NCBI RefSeq assembly: GCF_001274895.1
Contig: NZ_CP006841.1
Span: forward strand, 930,001 to 994,000
DNA length: 64,000 nt
Source: Corynebacterium lactis RW2-5
GTDB lineage: Bacteria; Actinomycetota; Actinomycetes; Mycobacteriales; Mycobacteriaceae
Direction: 5' to 3'
Within the stretch, counting starts at the first letter, position 1. Each line of letters starts with the position of its first letter. The notes beneath the pieces are model-generated. The model ran no database searches, was not told the origin of the DNA, and was given only the letters and a program-made list of their open reading frames with translations. A program made the position numbers and the translations under genes. Shown here piece after piece: positions 36,446 through 45,505 of this stretch.

Positions 36446-37129
36446 CTAGCCCTTGACCAGGATTGTTGCGCCCGCTGCGATTGGCAGACGAACCACCCTA
36501 GCTCCTTCGAGCTCGAGGAGCTGCTGGTCGGCCAGGCGGGCGGCAGCGGTATCGCGATCGGTGCGGGAGGCATCCTCTACTGTTCCGTCCAACAGCGCCC
36601 CCGGAATGACCAGCACGCCGCCTTCGCGGAGCAGCGGCCAGGCCTTTTCCTGAGCTGCGAGAATCGCGGACGGCTCGACATCCAGGTAGACCAAATCGTA
36701 GGAGCTCGGCGCCAGTCGATCCATGACCTCAGTTGGGGGCGAGGGAAGGAATCGCTGGCGATTCGGGCGGATACCCGCGTCCCGGAACGCCTGCTTAGCG
36801 AGTGCCTGATGCTCGAGTTCAGGGTCGATACAGGTCAAGACGCCATCGTCGGCAAGCCCGGCCATGAGGTGCAGGCCTACGACACCAGCGGCGGGGGAGG
36901 CAATGACTGCGGCGGGGTGCCCCGTGCGGCGCGCGCTGGCGAGCGACATCATGGCGGTCAGGAAGGCGCCGGTCATGGCGTCGGGTACGGCGACGCCGTA
37001 TTCGCGGGCACTCTCGACGGCACGGCCAATCGCATCGGACTGCGGAGTCGTGGCATTGACATGCTGCACGACGGCATCGAGGGCGGTCAGCGGGGAAGAG
37101 GAGGAAGAGGTATCGGACACGCTTCCCAC
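36446..37129 (-). CDS. O-methyltransferase-like protein (family of Rv1220c)
   Basis: The 227-residue protein has the SAM-binding core VIASPAAGVVGLHLMAGL in place of the usual ExGTxxG pattern, then LTCIDPELEHQALAKQAF and YDLVYLDVEP. The catechol-type O-methyltransferase metal Asp may be that of the YLDVEP motif, which departs from the normal DADK/DADR form. The N-terminus is Ser-rich. The gene next to sigE is conserved in mycobacteria. The substrate is unknown, and the weak SAM and metal motifs raise the possibility that it is not catalytically standard. Confidence 0.82.
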   Translation of the reverse strand: MGSVSDTSSSSSPLTALDAVVQHVNATTPQSDAIGRAVESAREYGVAVPDAMTGAFLTAMMSLASARRTGHPAAVIASPAAGVVGLHLMAGLADDGVLTCIDPELEHQALAKQAFRDAGIRPNRQRFLPSPPTEVMDRLAPSSYDLVYLDVEPSAILAAQEKAWPLLREGGVLVIPGALLDGTVEDASRTDRDTAAARLADQQLLELEGARVVRLPIAAGATILVKG

Positions 37130-37152
37130 AGTAGGAAAAAGCTTTCGCTTGC

Positions 37153-37179
37153 GGAACTGGCCACGCCGAGAGGGGTGTT
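37153..37179 (+). promoter_or_regulatory. Stress-sigma type promoter upstream of sigE
   Basis: GGAACT at 37153-37158 and GTT at 37177-37179 are 18 bases apart. This matches the GGAA(C/T)-N17-19-GTT form used by SigH/SigE-type factors in actinobacteria. It is about 80 bases before the sigE start, in the right orientation. Autoregulation or SigH control is inferred. Confidence 0.6.
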
Positions 37180-37260
37180 ACCAAAACTTGTTTGGACTCT
37201 CAACGTATTTTCAGGATATGGTCAATGAGTACCTAAGGTCAGTGAGGAAAACTAACTGCC

Positions 37261-37905
37261 ATGACCAATGAGAATTCCCCGCGTGTCAGCCCTATTGATG
37301 GTGCTGACCCCGCCGTCGGTGCAGACGCTGTGCTGACCGGAACTGCCGCTTATGACGCGGGAGTGGGGGAGATGCCGTCGTGGACCGAATTGGTCGCTGC
37401 CCACGCGGATAGCGTTTACGGTCTCGCTTACCGGCTGACGGGTAATAAGCACGATGCGGAGGATCTCACGCAGGAGACCTTCATGCGCGTGTTCCGCTCT
37501 CTGAAGTCGTACCGCCCCGGCACCTTCGAGGGGTGGCTGCACCGGATTACAACTAACTTGTTCCTAGATATGGTGCGCCACCGCCAGGTCATCCGCATGG
37601 AGGCCCTGCCGGAAAACTACGATCGCGTGCCGGGCACGCTGAAGACACCTGAGCAGGCCGTGGATGACGCCACTTTGGATCCCGACCTGGAGGTTGCCCT
37701 GGCCGAGCTCCAGCCGGATTATCGCGCTGTTGTGGTTCTGTGTGACGTGGTCGGGCTGACGTATGAGGAAATCGCCTCGACTCTCGGCATTAAGATGGGC
37801 ACCGTGCGCTCTCGCATCCACCGTGCCCGCTCCAGCCTCCGCGCTTCGTTGGAGCGCCTCGAGCGGGAGCGTCAGAACACCGCAGAGGTTGTTCACACCG
37901 CGTAG
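37261..37905 (+). CDS. sigE: ECF sigma factor SigE
   Basis: The 214-residue protein has a nonconserved N-terminal 40 residues, then sigma region 2 ([20 protein letters not shown] and [15 protein letters not shown]) and region 4 ([26 protein letters not shown]). It corresponds by order to Rv1221 SigE, which responds to envelope and heat stress. GAGGAAAAC precedes the ATG at 37261. The downstream anti-sigma factor, htrA and tatB form the conserved envelope-stress block. Confidence 0.94.
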   Translation: MTNENSPRVSPIDGADPAVGADAVLTGTAAYDAGVGEMPSWTELVAAHADSVYGLAYRLTGNKHDAEDLTQETFMRVFRSLKSYRPGTFEGWLHRITTNLFLDMVRHRQVIRMEALPENYDRVPGTLKTPEQAVDDATLDPDLEVALAELQPDYRAVVVLCDVVGLTYEEIASTLGIKMGTVRSRIHRARSSLRASLERLERERQNTAEVVHTA

Positions 37906-38012
37906 GCGCGAAAGCGCTATTGTGGGCTTGAATCACGTAAGTTTCCGGTGTGCGTAAGTTTTCCACCGGGGATTTCTTCTTTCTCGGGGCGCTGTTTTAG
38001 GAGGTGTTGTTG

Positions 38013-38411
38013 GTGGCACGGCCACTTCATGATGACCACTTCCTTTCCACCGAACATCTCGGCACGGAGGCTATCGCCGCTTTCGTCGACGGTGAGCTCT
38101 CTGCGACTGCGGAGCGCCGCGCTCAGGCCCATCTCCTGGCTTGCCCCGAGTGCCGCCGGGAGGTGGCTAGGCAGCGCCAGGCGGCCAAGCGGCTGCGGGA
38201 TAGTGAGGCCCTGCATATTCCACCAGAGTTGCGTGCGCGTCTGGCGGGGATGTGTGATTTCGCAGATCCGCGCTCCGAAACCTCCGGTGCCGCCAGTGGC
38301 AGCGCCGATACTCGTGATGCGCGTGGCCTCGCGTATCGCCGCCCGGAGTCTCTGTCTGCGGCACTAGAGCAAATCGTCCGAGGAATCCGCAAAGGTGGGC
38401 ATCGTCAGTGA
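38013..38411 (+). CDS. Zinc-finger anti-sigma factor (RseA/CseE type)
   Basis: The 132-residue soluble protein has the ZAS motif H40-x3-C44-x2-C47 in QAHLLACPECRREV, with upstream H15 possibly the fourth ligand, next to helix EAIAAFVDGELSA that binds the sigma factor. There is no membrane segment, as in the mycobacterial RseA. GTG at 38013 is preferred because AGGAGG (37999-38004) is eight bases before it; other GTG/TTG codons nearby are too close to it. Its gene overlaps htrA by four bases. Confidence 0.88.
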   Translation: MARPLHDDHFLSTEHLGTEAIAAFVDGELSATAERRAQAHLLACPECRREVARQRQAAKRLRDSEALHIPPELRARLAGMCDFADPRSETSGAASGSADTRDARGLAYRRPESLSAALEQIVRGIRKGGHRQ

Positions 38412-39739
38412 CTGATCATCCGACCGATCAACCCGGTATTGCCGACTCTCCCTTTGCTCCCGGAGCCGATCGCGCCGAGGCCACAGGTGGTCTCCAGAGG
38501 GGGCCGAAGGATCCCTCGCTTGCCGACGCCGCCACCGCCGAGCCCGAATCATCGCCCTGGCGGGAATCCTGGTCGCGAATGGTAGCCGGCCGCCCGGCAC
38601 GCAAGGTGTCTGCGGAGCGCGCTGAGCGTAAACCAGTTGTTCCGCACGTGGGCGTTCGTCGTGTAATTTTCGGAAACGACGTGCCCTGGCGCGTGGTTGC
38701 GGCCTCGGCGGCAGCAGTGCTGGCGATTGGCGGAATCGGCGGGTTCGTTGGCGGTTGGGCAGGTAAGACGTTCCGCGCCGACTATCAGCGGGTGGAACTG
38801 CAGCAGGTCGAGGGGCGCCCCGGTGATGGTTCAATGACGCAGATTGGCAAGGTTGCCGAGGCCCTGCGCCCTGCGGTTGTGTCGATTGCGGTGCAGGCCG
38901 GGCAGGTTTCGGGGGTCGGCTCGGGCTTTGTCATAGACGATAAAGGCCACATTCTCACCAACAACCACGTCGTCTCTGCTGTTGCGGATAAGCCAGACAT
39001 GGAAATCTCCGTGACCTTCTACGATGGAGCAAACCTCAAGGAAGTGCCCGCCAAGGTTGTTGGCCGCGACACTAAGACGGATCTCGCGGTTATCCAGGTA
39101 GTGGATGTCGCCGGACTCACCGTGGCTCAGCTGGGGGACTCGAACAAGTTGGCAGTGGGCGACACTGTCATCGCGATGGGCTCTCCCCAGGGACTCGGCG
39201 GAACGGTAACCTCCGGCATTATCTCAGCACTGAATAGGCCCGTGCGCCTGCAGGCGGAGGGCACCGACACGGATGGTTTCGCGGATGCGATTCAAACGGA
39301 TGCGTCCATCAACCCTGGTAACTCCGGTGGGCCGTTGGTAGATATCCGTGGCGCAGTTATTGGCATCAACACCGTGATTTACACAGTCTCCGGTGGCTCC
39401 CAGGGGCTTGGTTTTTCCATCCCGATTAATTCGGCGGTCGCGGTCGCGGAACAGCTCATAGCCGGTGAGGAACCATCGCATCCGGGTATCGGCGTGACGG
39501 CGAGAACCGTATCAAACGGTGCGTTTTCCGGTGCTGAAGTGGCGACGATTTTGCCGGGAGGCGTCGCGGATCGGGATGGCTTAAGAGAGGGAGATGTGAT
39601 CACCGCAGTGGGAGACAGGTCGGTGTCGTCAGCAGACGAATTGACAGTTGCTCTCTGGACCGTAGGCGCCGGTAATGAAACCGTGATGAAGGTCGTCCGT
39701 GACGGGGCAGAGATGGACGTTTCCATTGCCCCGGAATAG
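38408..39739 (+). CDS. htrA: HtrA/DegP-type membrane-anchored serine protease
   Basis: The 443-residue protein has about 95 cytoplasmic residues rich in Pro, Glu and Ala, one membrane span at about 96-118, and an extracytoplasmic trypsin-like protease. The triad is H187 (ILTNNHVVS), D225 (DTKTDLAVI) and S306 (NPGNSGGPL). A single PDZ domain follows from about residue 355. The order sigE-anti-sigma-htrA is the conserved envelope stress response. GTG at 38408 overlaps the stop of the anti-sigma gene (GTGA). A copy of the interspersed 12-mer lies at 38517-38528. Confidence 0.94.
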   Translation: MTDHPTDQPGIADSPFAPGADRAEATGGLQRGPKDPSLADAATAEPESSPWRESWSRMVAGRPARKVSAERAERKPVVPHVGVRRVIFGNDVPWRVVAASAAAVLAIGGIGGFVGGWAGKTFRADYQRVELQQVEGRPGDGSMTQIGKVAEALRPAVVSIAVQAGQVSGVGSGFVIDDKGHILTNNHVVSAVADKPDMEISVTFYDGANLKEVPAKVVGRDTKTDLAVIQVVDVAGLTVAQLGDSNKLAVGDTVIAMGSPQGLGGTVTSGIISALNRPVRLQAEGTDTDGFADAIQTDASINPGNSGGPLVDIRGAVIGINTVIYTVSGGSQGLGFSIPINSAVAVAEQLIAGEEPSHPGIGVTARTVSNGAFSGAEVATILPGGVADRDGLREGDVITAVGDRSVSSADELTVALWTVGAGNETVMKVVRDGAEMDVSIAPE

Positions 39740-39829
39740 GCCCCTGGCGATACGCCCATTTACGGGACTAGCGAACCATTCTTCGGCTAATCGTGCATTG
39801 GCAGGTGGCGCCAACTAAGGTGGTATAAC

Positions 39830-40318
39830 GTGTTTTCAAATGTTGGCTGGGGCGAAATCCTCGTACTCTTCCTAGTCGGTCTCGTCATCGTGGGGCCTGA
39901 GCGCCTGCCGAAATTAGTGCAGGACGCGCGTGCGATGCTGCTCGCAGCAAGGACGGCTATCAACGATGCGCGGGAAAACCTCTCGGGCGAGTTCGGCGAG
40001 GATTTCGATGATTTACGCAAGCCACTGCAGGAGCTCAACGAGTTGCGGCGGCTGAATCCGAAGACCGCCATCACACGTACGCTTTTCGACGGTGACGACA
40101 CTTACCTCGACATGCTCAGCGGCAAGCCGGCTGTCGGAGGTGGGGCGCAGCCGCAACAGCCTGCACAGCCCACAGCGCAAGCGCAGCCGCAAGCCGGTCA
40201 CCCCGGCGAATGGCAGAACCCAGTCGCACAGGCACAAGCCCAGCAGAATCAGGCCGCGCAGAATCAGCAGCCTGGCGGCGTAGCCAAAAGCCCCTGGCTC
40301 GACGACGACATTCTCTAA
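39830..40318 (+). CDS. tatB: Twin-arginine translocase subunit TatB
   Basis: The 162-residue protein begins MFSNVGWGEILVLFLVGLVI, the single membrane helix with conserved Glu at residue 9, then the amphipathic helix GPERLPKLVQDARAM. The tail is long and made of Gln/Ala/Pro repeats (from about 115 to 150), ending in an acidic SPWLDDDIL. Start GTG at 39830 is preceded by AAGGTGG. The htrA-tatB order is conserved in actinobacteria. Confidence 0.93.
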   Translation: MFSNVGWGEILVLFLVGLVIVGPERLPKLVQDARAMLLAARTAINDARENLSGEFGEDFDDLRKPLQELNELRRLNPKTAITRTLFDGDDTYLDMLSGKPAVGGGAQPQQPAQPTAQAQPQAGHPGEWQNPVAQAQAQQNQAAQNQQPGGVAKSPWLDDDIL

Positions 40319-40357
40319 TCGTTCTGACGCAGGATGTGCCGGCACGAAAATAAGAAG

Positions 40358-40408
40358 AGGCCCTGCTATCCAATCCTGAAATAATCGCGAGGATAGCAGG
40401 GCCTTTTT
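40358..40408. terminator. Bidirectional terminator between tatB and mrp
   Basis: AGGCCCTGCTATCC (40358-40371) pairs perfectly with GGATAGCAGGGCCT (40391-40404) around a 19-base loop. It is followed by TTTTTC on the plus strand and preceded by AAG on the left. Confidence 0.88.
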
Positions 40409-40449
40409 CTATGTGCTTGAAAGCGCCGAGGGCTGCAAGACGTGGGAGT

Positions 40450-40461
40450 CGTCGGCAAGCG
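40450..40461 (-). repeat. Intergenic copy of the interspersed 12-mer (minus orientation)
   Basis: CGTCGGCAAGCG, the complement of CGCTTGCCGACG, lies between the terminator and the mrp stop codon at 40467. Being outside coding sequence, it argues that the motif is not just a codon effect. Confidence 0.6.
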
Positions 40462-40466
40462 GAGAG

Positions 40467-41600
40467 CTACTTCGGGGTGACGCCGAGGCCGAGAGACTTG
40501 CCGGCCAGAGACTCTCGGCGGACGAAGAGCTTGTCGGCGATAGCGCTCAGCGCCGCGCCCGCACCGTGCTCTGGGGCGGAAACGACAACCGGAGTGCCCT
40601 TGTCTCCACCCTCGCGGAGAGAGGTGTCCAGCGGGACCTGGCCAAGCAGTTCGACCTTGCCGCCGGTAATCTGGGTGAGGCGACGTGCTACGGTTTCGCC
40701 GCCACCTGCGCCGAAGACCTCCATCTTGGAGCCGTCCGGCATCTCCATCCAGCTCATGTTCTCGATGACACCGGCGATACGCTGACGGGTCTGGAGGGAG
40801 ATAGTGCCAGCGCGCTCGGCGACCTCGGCGGCGGCCATCTGCGGAGTGGTGACAATGAGCAACTCGGCGTTCGGGACTAGCTGGGCCACGGAGATAGCGA
40901 TATCGCCGGTTCCCGGAGGCAGGTCGAAGAGGAGAACGTCCAGATCTCCCCAGAACACATCCGCGAGGAACTGCTGAATTGCGCGGTGGAGCATCGGGCC
41001 GCGCCAGACGACGGGGGAGTTGTCATCGACGAAGTGACCGATGGAAATCAGCGAAACGCCGTGCGCCTGCGGAGGCATAATCATGTCATCCACCTGGTGC
41101 GGCTTATCCTCGGAGCCCATCATGTGGGGGATGGAGTGGCCGTAGACATCGGCGTCGAGGATGCCGACAGACAGGCCCTTCGCTGCCAGAGCGGCAGCGA
41201 GGTTCACGGTAACGGAAGACTTGCCGACGCCGCCCTTACCCGAGGCGACCGCGAAAACGCGCGTGCGGGAATCGGGCTGTGCGAACGGAATGACAGGCTC
41301 GGAGGCGCTGCCGCGGACAGCGTTGCGGAACTCCCGGCGCTGCTCATCGTTCATGACGTCAGTGGTCACGGTGACGTTGCCAACACCGTCGAGGCCCTTC
41401 AGGGCGGCCTCGGTGCGCTCGACGATGGTGTTCTTCATCGGGCAGCCGGCAATGGTCAGGTAAATCTCAACCGCGACGTCGTTGTTATCGGCAATCGAAA
41501 TGGACTTGACCATTCCGACCTCGGTAATCGGGCGTCGAACCTCGGGGTCCTCGACGCCTGTCAGCGCGGTGCGTACTTCAGGTTCAGTAATCGTAGACAT
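40467..41600 (-). CDS. mrp: Mrp/ApbC-type P-loop ATPase with MIP18 domain
   Basis: The 377-residue protein starts with a MIP18/DUF59 domain (TGVEDPEVRRPITEVGMV, and GCPMK with the conserved Cys53), then the ATPase domain with deviant Walker A SGKGGVGKSSV (residues 120-130). Family members carry Fe-S clusters to apo-proteins. The CxxC that bridges the cluster in E. coli ApbC (in the ENMS-x region) is missing: here the segment is ENMSWMEMPDGSKMEVFG, and Cys53 is the only Cys in the protein. The actinobacterial group appears to share this, from memory. Confidence 0.92.
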   Translation of the reverse strand: MSTITEPEVRTALTGVEDPEVRRPITEVGMVKSISIADNNDVAVEIYLTIAGCPMKNTIVERTEAALKGLDGVGNVTVTTDVMNDEQRREFRNAVRGSASEPVIPFAQPDSRTRVFAVASGKGGVGKSSVTVNLAAALAAKGLSVGILDADVYGHSIPHMMGSEDKPHQVDDMIMPPQAHGVSLISIGHFVDDNSPVVWRGPMLHRAIQQFLADVFWGDLDVLLFDLPPGTGDIAISVAQLVPNAELLIVTTPQMAAAEVAERAGTISLQTRQRIAGVIENMSWMEMPDGSKMEVFGAGGGETVARRLTQITGGKVELLGQVPLDTSLREGGDKGTPVVVSAPEHGAGAALSAIADKLFVRRESLAGKSLGLGVTPK

Positions 41601-41660
41601 TATGTGTGAATCTTATCGCGATAGGGGGTGTGGCAAAGAACTTCGCCGCAAAATTGCTGA

Positions 41661-42275
41661 TTAGTCCGCAGACTGCGATTTGTCGGAACTGTTTTCCGGC
41701 TCCTCGTGGTCGGCATCGGTCGCCTCGTAGAAGCGCTCCTCGATACGGTTGAGCACGTCGGTGAGGTCTTCGAGTTCGTGGCGGAGGTAGTCTCGGGTAA
41801 CAGCCTCGCTCACGATTGCACGCACACCGGCAATCTCGCGAGCCAGGAATTCGGTATCGGCCTTTGTCTCCTCTGCCCGGCGGCGATCCTCGGCCACTGC
41901 GGCGCGGTCACGGTCCTCCTGGCGGTTCTGCGCCAGAAGGATAAGAGGTGCAGCGTACGCCGCCTGCGTGGAAAACGCCAGGTTCAGCAGGATGAACGGG
42001 TACGGATCCCAATTCCACCAAAATCCGCCGATGTTCAAAGCCACCCAGGCCAAGACGATAATCGTCTGATACGCCAGGTACTTACCTGTACCGAGGAAGC
42101 GGGCAATGGACTCGGCGATCTCGCCGACGCGGTCACCGTCGAAATCGATTGCCTTTTTCTTGCGGTCGACGACTGGGGTATCGAGGCGGGTTCGGTCTTT
42201 TACGTGGCGTTCCTTCGTACTGCGATCAGCCAGTGTGGCCTCACGGGGCTGATCCGAAGTGAAATCTTTGGCCAT
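41661..42275 (-). CDS. DUF1003 membrane protein
   Basis: The 204-residue protein has a basic N-terminal region, the DUF1003 core with two hydrophobic helices (TIIVLAWVALNIGGFWWNWD and YPFILLNLAFSTQAAYAAPLI), then a coiled-coil-like charged tail starting at NRQEDRDRAAVAEDRRRAEE. An LNLAFSTQA-type motif defines the family. Its function is unknown; it is usually next to the CBS/MgtE-like gene, as here (39 bases). The order mrp-DUF1003-CBS is conserved in this lineage. Confidence 0.86.
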   Translation of the reverse strand: MAKDFTSDQPREATLADRSTKERHVKDRTRLDTPVVDRKKKAIDFDGDRVGEIAESIARFLGTGKYLAYQTIIVLAWVALNIGGFWWNWDPYPFILLNLAFSTQAAYAAPLILLAQNRQEDRDRAAVAEDRRRAEETKADTEFLAREIAGVRAIVSEAVTRDYLRHELEDLTDVLNRIEERFYEATDADHEEPENSSDKSQSAD

Positions 42276-42313
42276 GGTGGGAGCACCTCCTTCTGGGGAA
42301 TATCTGAGGGGAG

Positions 42314-43594
42314 TTAGTTGGGCTGCTCAGAGCCGGGCCGGATGCCCGCTTCGCGCCAATCCTCCGGCAGGAGGTGATCGAGGAGATCGTCGACTGCAAG
42401 GGCCCCTAAAAGGTGTCCCTCGTTGTCAACCACTGGGCCGCTGACCAGGTTGTAGGTTGCGAAGTAGCGCGCTGCAGTGTCATCGTTATCCTCGGCATAG
42501 AGGGGAGGCAGGTCCGGGTCGAGAATGCCGCCGATCTGGGTCGATGGAGGCTCGCGCAATAACTTTTGCAGATGTACGCAGCCTAAGTACCGTCCGGTCG
42601 GCGTAGCTGTTGGCGGGCGAGTGACAAATACCATCGACGACAGGGACGTAGGCAACTCCGGGTCGCGTGCCCGGGCAAGGGCCTCAGCGACGGTAGCAGT
42701 GGGTTGGAGAACCAGTGGGTCGGAAGTCATCAGGCCACCGACGGTGTCCGGCTCAAAATCCATGAGGCGGCGCAAGGCCTGGGATTCCTCCGGGGCCATG
42801 AGATCTAGGAGAACATCGGCACGGTTGGTATCGAGCTCGCCGAGAAGGTCGGCTGCATCGTCCGGATCCATTTCCTCCAGAATGTCGGCAGCACGTTCGA
42901 TAGTCAGGTCTTCCAGGACTTCTGCCTGGTCCTCGTCTGGGAGTTCCTGGATGATATCGGCCAGCATTTCGTCGTCAAGCGCCTCTGCGATAGTGCGTCG
43001 GCGGTCAGTCTCCAGCGTCGAGATGTAGCGCGCGGCGTCGGCTGGGCGCATGTCCAGCACCTCGCCGACAAGATTGGCGTCGGCGGCCTTGGGGGAGGTG
43101 CCGGCGCCGAGGCCATGGATGTGATTCCACGGGGCGACCGCGACATCGCGGCGGCCGCGCAGACCCTTCTTCGGGCCGAGGGCAGCTACCTTTGTCAGAA
43201 TCCAATCTCGGGTGCGATTGCGTTCCAGCTCAATGTCAGTGAGCTCCTGCGGTACGCCGTGAAGGTGGTCGAGTTCCGGGTCATCAATCTGAATCTTCGC
43301 TCCGACCAAGTCTCCGATGATGGTGGACTCGCCAGGACGAGTGCGGAAGGTTTTCATAGAGATCTGGCCCGAGAGCAGCAGAATCTCGTTGGGCTCGACC
43401 GCAACGCGGCCCATGGGGATAAAGACGCGGCGCTTGTCGGTCATCTCTACCACGAGGCCGAGGGCGGAGGACGTTTTGCCGTGTTCTCGTAAGCGGACAA
43501 CCACGTCACGAACGCGCCCGATGGCGTCGCCATCGGAGTTGCGGACAAACATGCCAGAGAGCCGACCCGCGTAGACACGGTTGATTGTAGACAT
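42314..43594 (-). CDS. PRC-barrel/MgtE-N/CBS protein, soluble magnesium-sensor-like
   Basis: The 426-residue protein has an N-terminal PRC-barrel-like part (RNSDGDAIGRVRDVVVRL), an MgtE N-domain with its acidic helical repeats (ELPDEDQAEVLEDLTIERAA, then DILEEMDPDDAADLLGEL), and a CBS pair (DPLVLQPTATVAEALARAR; PVVDNEGHLLGALAVDDLLD). No membrane helices follow, so it is not a complete MgtE channel. It likely senses Mg2+ or nucleotides and acts on a partner. ATG at 43594 is the family-like start. Confidence 0.86.
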   Translation of the reverse strand: MSTINRVYAGRLSGMFVRNSDGDAIGRVRDVVVRLREHGKTSSALGLVVEMTDKRRVFIPMGRVAVEPNEILLLSGQISMKTFRTRPGESTIIGDLVGAKIQIDDPELDHLHGVPQELTDIELERNRTRDWILTKVAALGPKKGLRGRRDVAVAPWNHIHGLGAGTSPKAADANLVGEVLDMRPADAARYISTLETDRRRTIAEALDDEMLADIIQELPDEDQAEVLEDLTIERAADILEEMDPDDAADLLGELDTNRADVLLDLMAPEESQALRRLMDFEPDTVGGLMTSDPLVLQPTATVAEALARARDPELPTSLSSMVFVTRPPTATPTGRYLGCVHLQKLLREPPSTQIGGILDPDLPPLYAEDNDDTAARYFATYNLVSGPVVDNEGHLLGALAVDDLLDHLLPEDWREAGIRPGSEQPN

Positions 43595-43693
43595 GCCACC
43601 ACGATAGCGTCCGGGTATTGCCCGGGAACAATTACCAGCGCAATTTCGTTGAAATGACAGGAATTCTAAAAAGAAACTAGCAAAAAGGGGCTG

Positions 43694-44251
43694 GTGGGCA
43701 AACACATGGTCAACGGAGTCAACGGTGGCGCAGGTGATGGCGGTAACACCCCGTCGCGGATTGGTGCCCGAAAGGTGCCGGAGGGATGGCCTGTCGGCAG
43801 TTTTACTGACTACGCCGAGGCTCAGGCGGCGGTGGATGAGCTGAGTGACCGCGATGAATTCCCCGTGTCCGACCTTACGATCGTGGGCGTGGACCTGATG
43901 CAGGTGGAGCGCGTTGTCGGCAGGCTGACTTGGCCCAAGGTCATCGGCGGAGGCGCGATGTATGGCGTATGGATGGGCCTTTTCTTCGGCCTAATCCTGG
44001 GGCTATTCCAGGACGACTGGGTCAACCCACTCATCGTCGGAATCGGCATGGGCGCCATCTTCGGCATCGTGATGGCCGCCGTGCCGTACGCGATGCAAAA
44101 CGGCAAGCGGGATTTCTCTTCCACAACGGAGATTGTCGCCCGCCGCTACGACGTCCTGTGCAACCCGCGCAACGCGGAGCGCGCCCGTGACCTGCTGGCA
44201 CAACGGGCGTTGGCAGGACGAGGCGGACAGGGCGGCCAGCGCGGGCGCTGA
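43694..44251 (+). CDS. General stress protein 17M-like membrane protein
   Basis: The 185-residue protein starts with a GSP17M/YflT-type region, GWPVGSFTDYAEAQAAVDEL and VSDLTIVGVDL. It is followed by two short hydrophobic segments (VIGGGAMYGVWMGLFFGLIL and PLIVGIGMGAIFGIVMAAVP) and a Gly/Arg-rich tail. The annotation rests on the fold type; the biochemical role is unknown. AAGGGG precedes GTG 43694. It is divergent from the CBS protein, 99 bases apart. Confidence 0.78.
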   Translation: MGKHMVNGVNGGAGDGGNTPSRIGARKVPEGWPVGSFTDYAEAQAAVDELSDRDEFPVSDLTIVGVDLMQVERVVGRLTWPKVIGGGAMYGVWMGLFFGLILGLFQDDWVNPLIVGIGMGAIFGIVMAAVPYAMQNGKRDFSSTTEIVARRYDVLCNPRNAERARDLLAQRALAGRGGQGGQRGR

Positions 44252-44260
44252 GCCAGAAAC

Positions 44261-45463
44261 CTACAGCCACTTGTTCCTGCGCAGCAGCCAAACTAGGAAC
44301 GCGACAATGCCGAACATGAGGACCAGCACCGCGTAGTAGCCGTGCTCCCACTTGAGCTCCGGCATGTTTTCAAAGTTCATGCCGTAGATGCCCGCAACTG
44401 CCGTCGGCACGGCGAGAATCGCTGCGTACGCGGAGATGGTGCGCATGTCCTTGTTCTGTTGCAGCTGAATCTTCACGGCCGCGGCGTCGATGAGGGAGGA
44501 CAGTCGCTCGTCGAGCCCGGTGACCATGTCGGCGGCGACCAGCTGGTGGTCGAGGACATCTGAGAGGTATCGGCTAATTTCCTTCGGGACGACATCGTCG
44601 CGCATGTTCATCAGAGTGCGGAGCGCGGGCGTGAGCGGCTCGATGGCGTGGCGCATTTCCAGAATCTCTCGCTTGAGGATGTACACGTCCTCAATATCCG
44701 AGTCGAACTTCGGCTCGAAGACATCGTCCTCCATATCCTCTACGCGGTCTTCAAGCTGGTGGGCAATGCGCAGGTAATTATCGACCAGGTTGTCGGTCAG
44801 CGCCCACAGCACTCCGGCCGGTCCGTAGTCGATTGCGTCGGTGTTGCGTTCTATGCGTTCACTAATCCGCACCATGTCAGATTTGGGCATGCCCATCCGG
44901 ATTGTGATGACGTACTCGGCGCCAATGACAATCATCAGCTGTCCTGAGCGAATGATTTCGTTTTCGTCCTCCGCGAGGCCCTCGGGGGAGTAGTGGATGG
45001 ACCGCACGACGAATACCACGTGGTCGTCGTGAATCTCGATCTTGGGGCGCTGACGCGAGGTCAGCGCGTCTTCGACGGTGAGGTCATCGAGTCCGTAGAG
45101 CTCCGCAATGGCGTCCATCTGGGAGGCGTTTGGCCGTGACAGAGACAGCCATGTGAACCCCTCGCCGAAACGCCGAACCTCCGCCAGGCCGGTGAAATGA
45201 TCGAAGGATCCGGGAAGCCGCTTGCCTCCGATATACACGCCGCAGTCGCGCAGGGCATCGCCCACTGCGGTCGACTCCATCGCCTTTCCGCTTGCCGACG
45301 CCGCACTCGTCTTGGTTACCCGCGACACCGCGGACTTGGCCACGCTGCGGGCCGTCGACGTGGCCCTCAGAGCACGGGCAGTTTTGGAGCTTTCGGAGTT
45401 GGCGAATCGAGGATTGCGGGGGTCCTTGGCGGAACCATTTCCATTGGCGTTTTGAGTTGCCAT
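44261..45463 (-). CDS. corA: CorA-family magnesium/cobalt transporter
   Basis: The 400-residue protein ends with two membrane helices; the first is followed by the YGMNFENMPEL motif that defines CorA and selects hydrated Mg2+. The large N-terminal cytoplasmic domain has the coiled helical stalk (RIAHQLEDRVEDMEDDVFEP). It has an unusually long Ala/Ser/Lys-rich N-terminus of about 75 residues that is not part of the CorA fold. ATG at 45463 is chosen because GAGGT lies ahead; an in-frame extension to 45547 is not supported. Confidence 0.92.
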   Translation of the reverse strand: MATQNANGNGSAKDPRNPRFANSESSKTARALRATSTARSVAKSAVSRVTKTSAASASGKAMESTAVGDALRDCGVYIGGKRLPGSFDHFTGLAEVRRFGEGFTWLSLSRPNASQMDAIAELYGLDDLTVEDALTSRQRPKIEIHDDHVVFVVRSIHYSPEGLAEDENEIIRSGQLMIVIGAEYVITIRMGMPKSDMVRISERIERNTDAIDYGPAGVLWALTDNLVDNYLRIAHQLEDRVEDMEDDVFEPKFDSDIEDVYILKREILEMRHAIEPLTPALRTLMNMRDDVVPKEISRYLSDVLDHQLVAADMVTGLDERLSSLIDAAAVKIQLQQNKDMRTISAYAAILAVPTAVAGIYGMNFENMPELKWEHGYYAVLVLMFGIVAFLVWLLRRNKWL

Positions 45464-45505
45464 GGGGCAGACCTCACAATCGTCGTTGGGATACGCTAGA
45501 CAACG

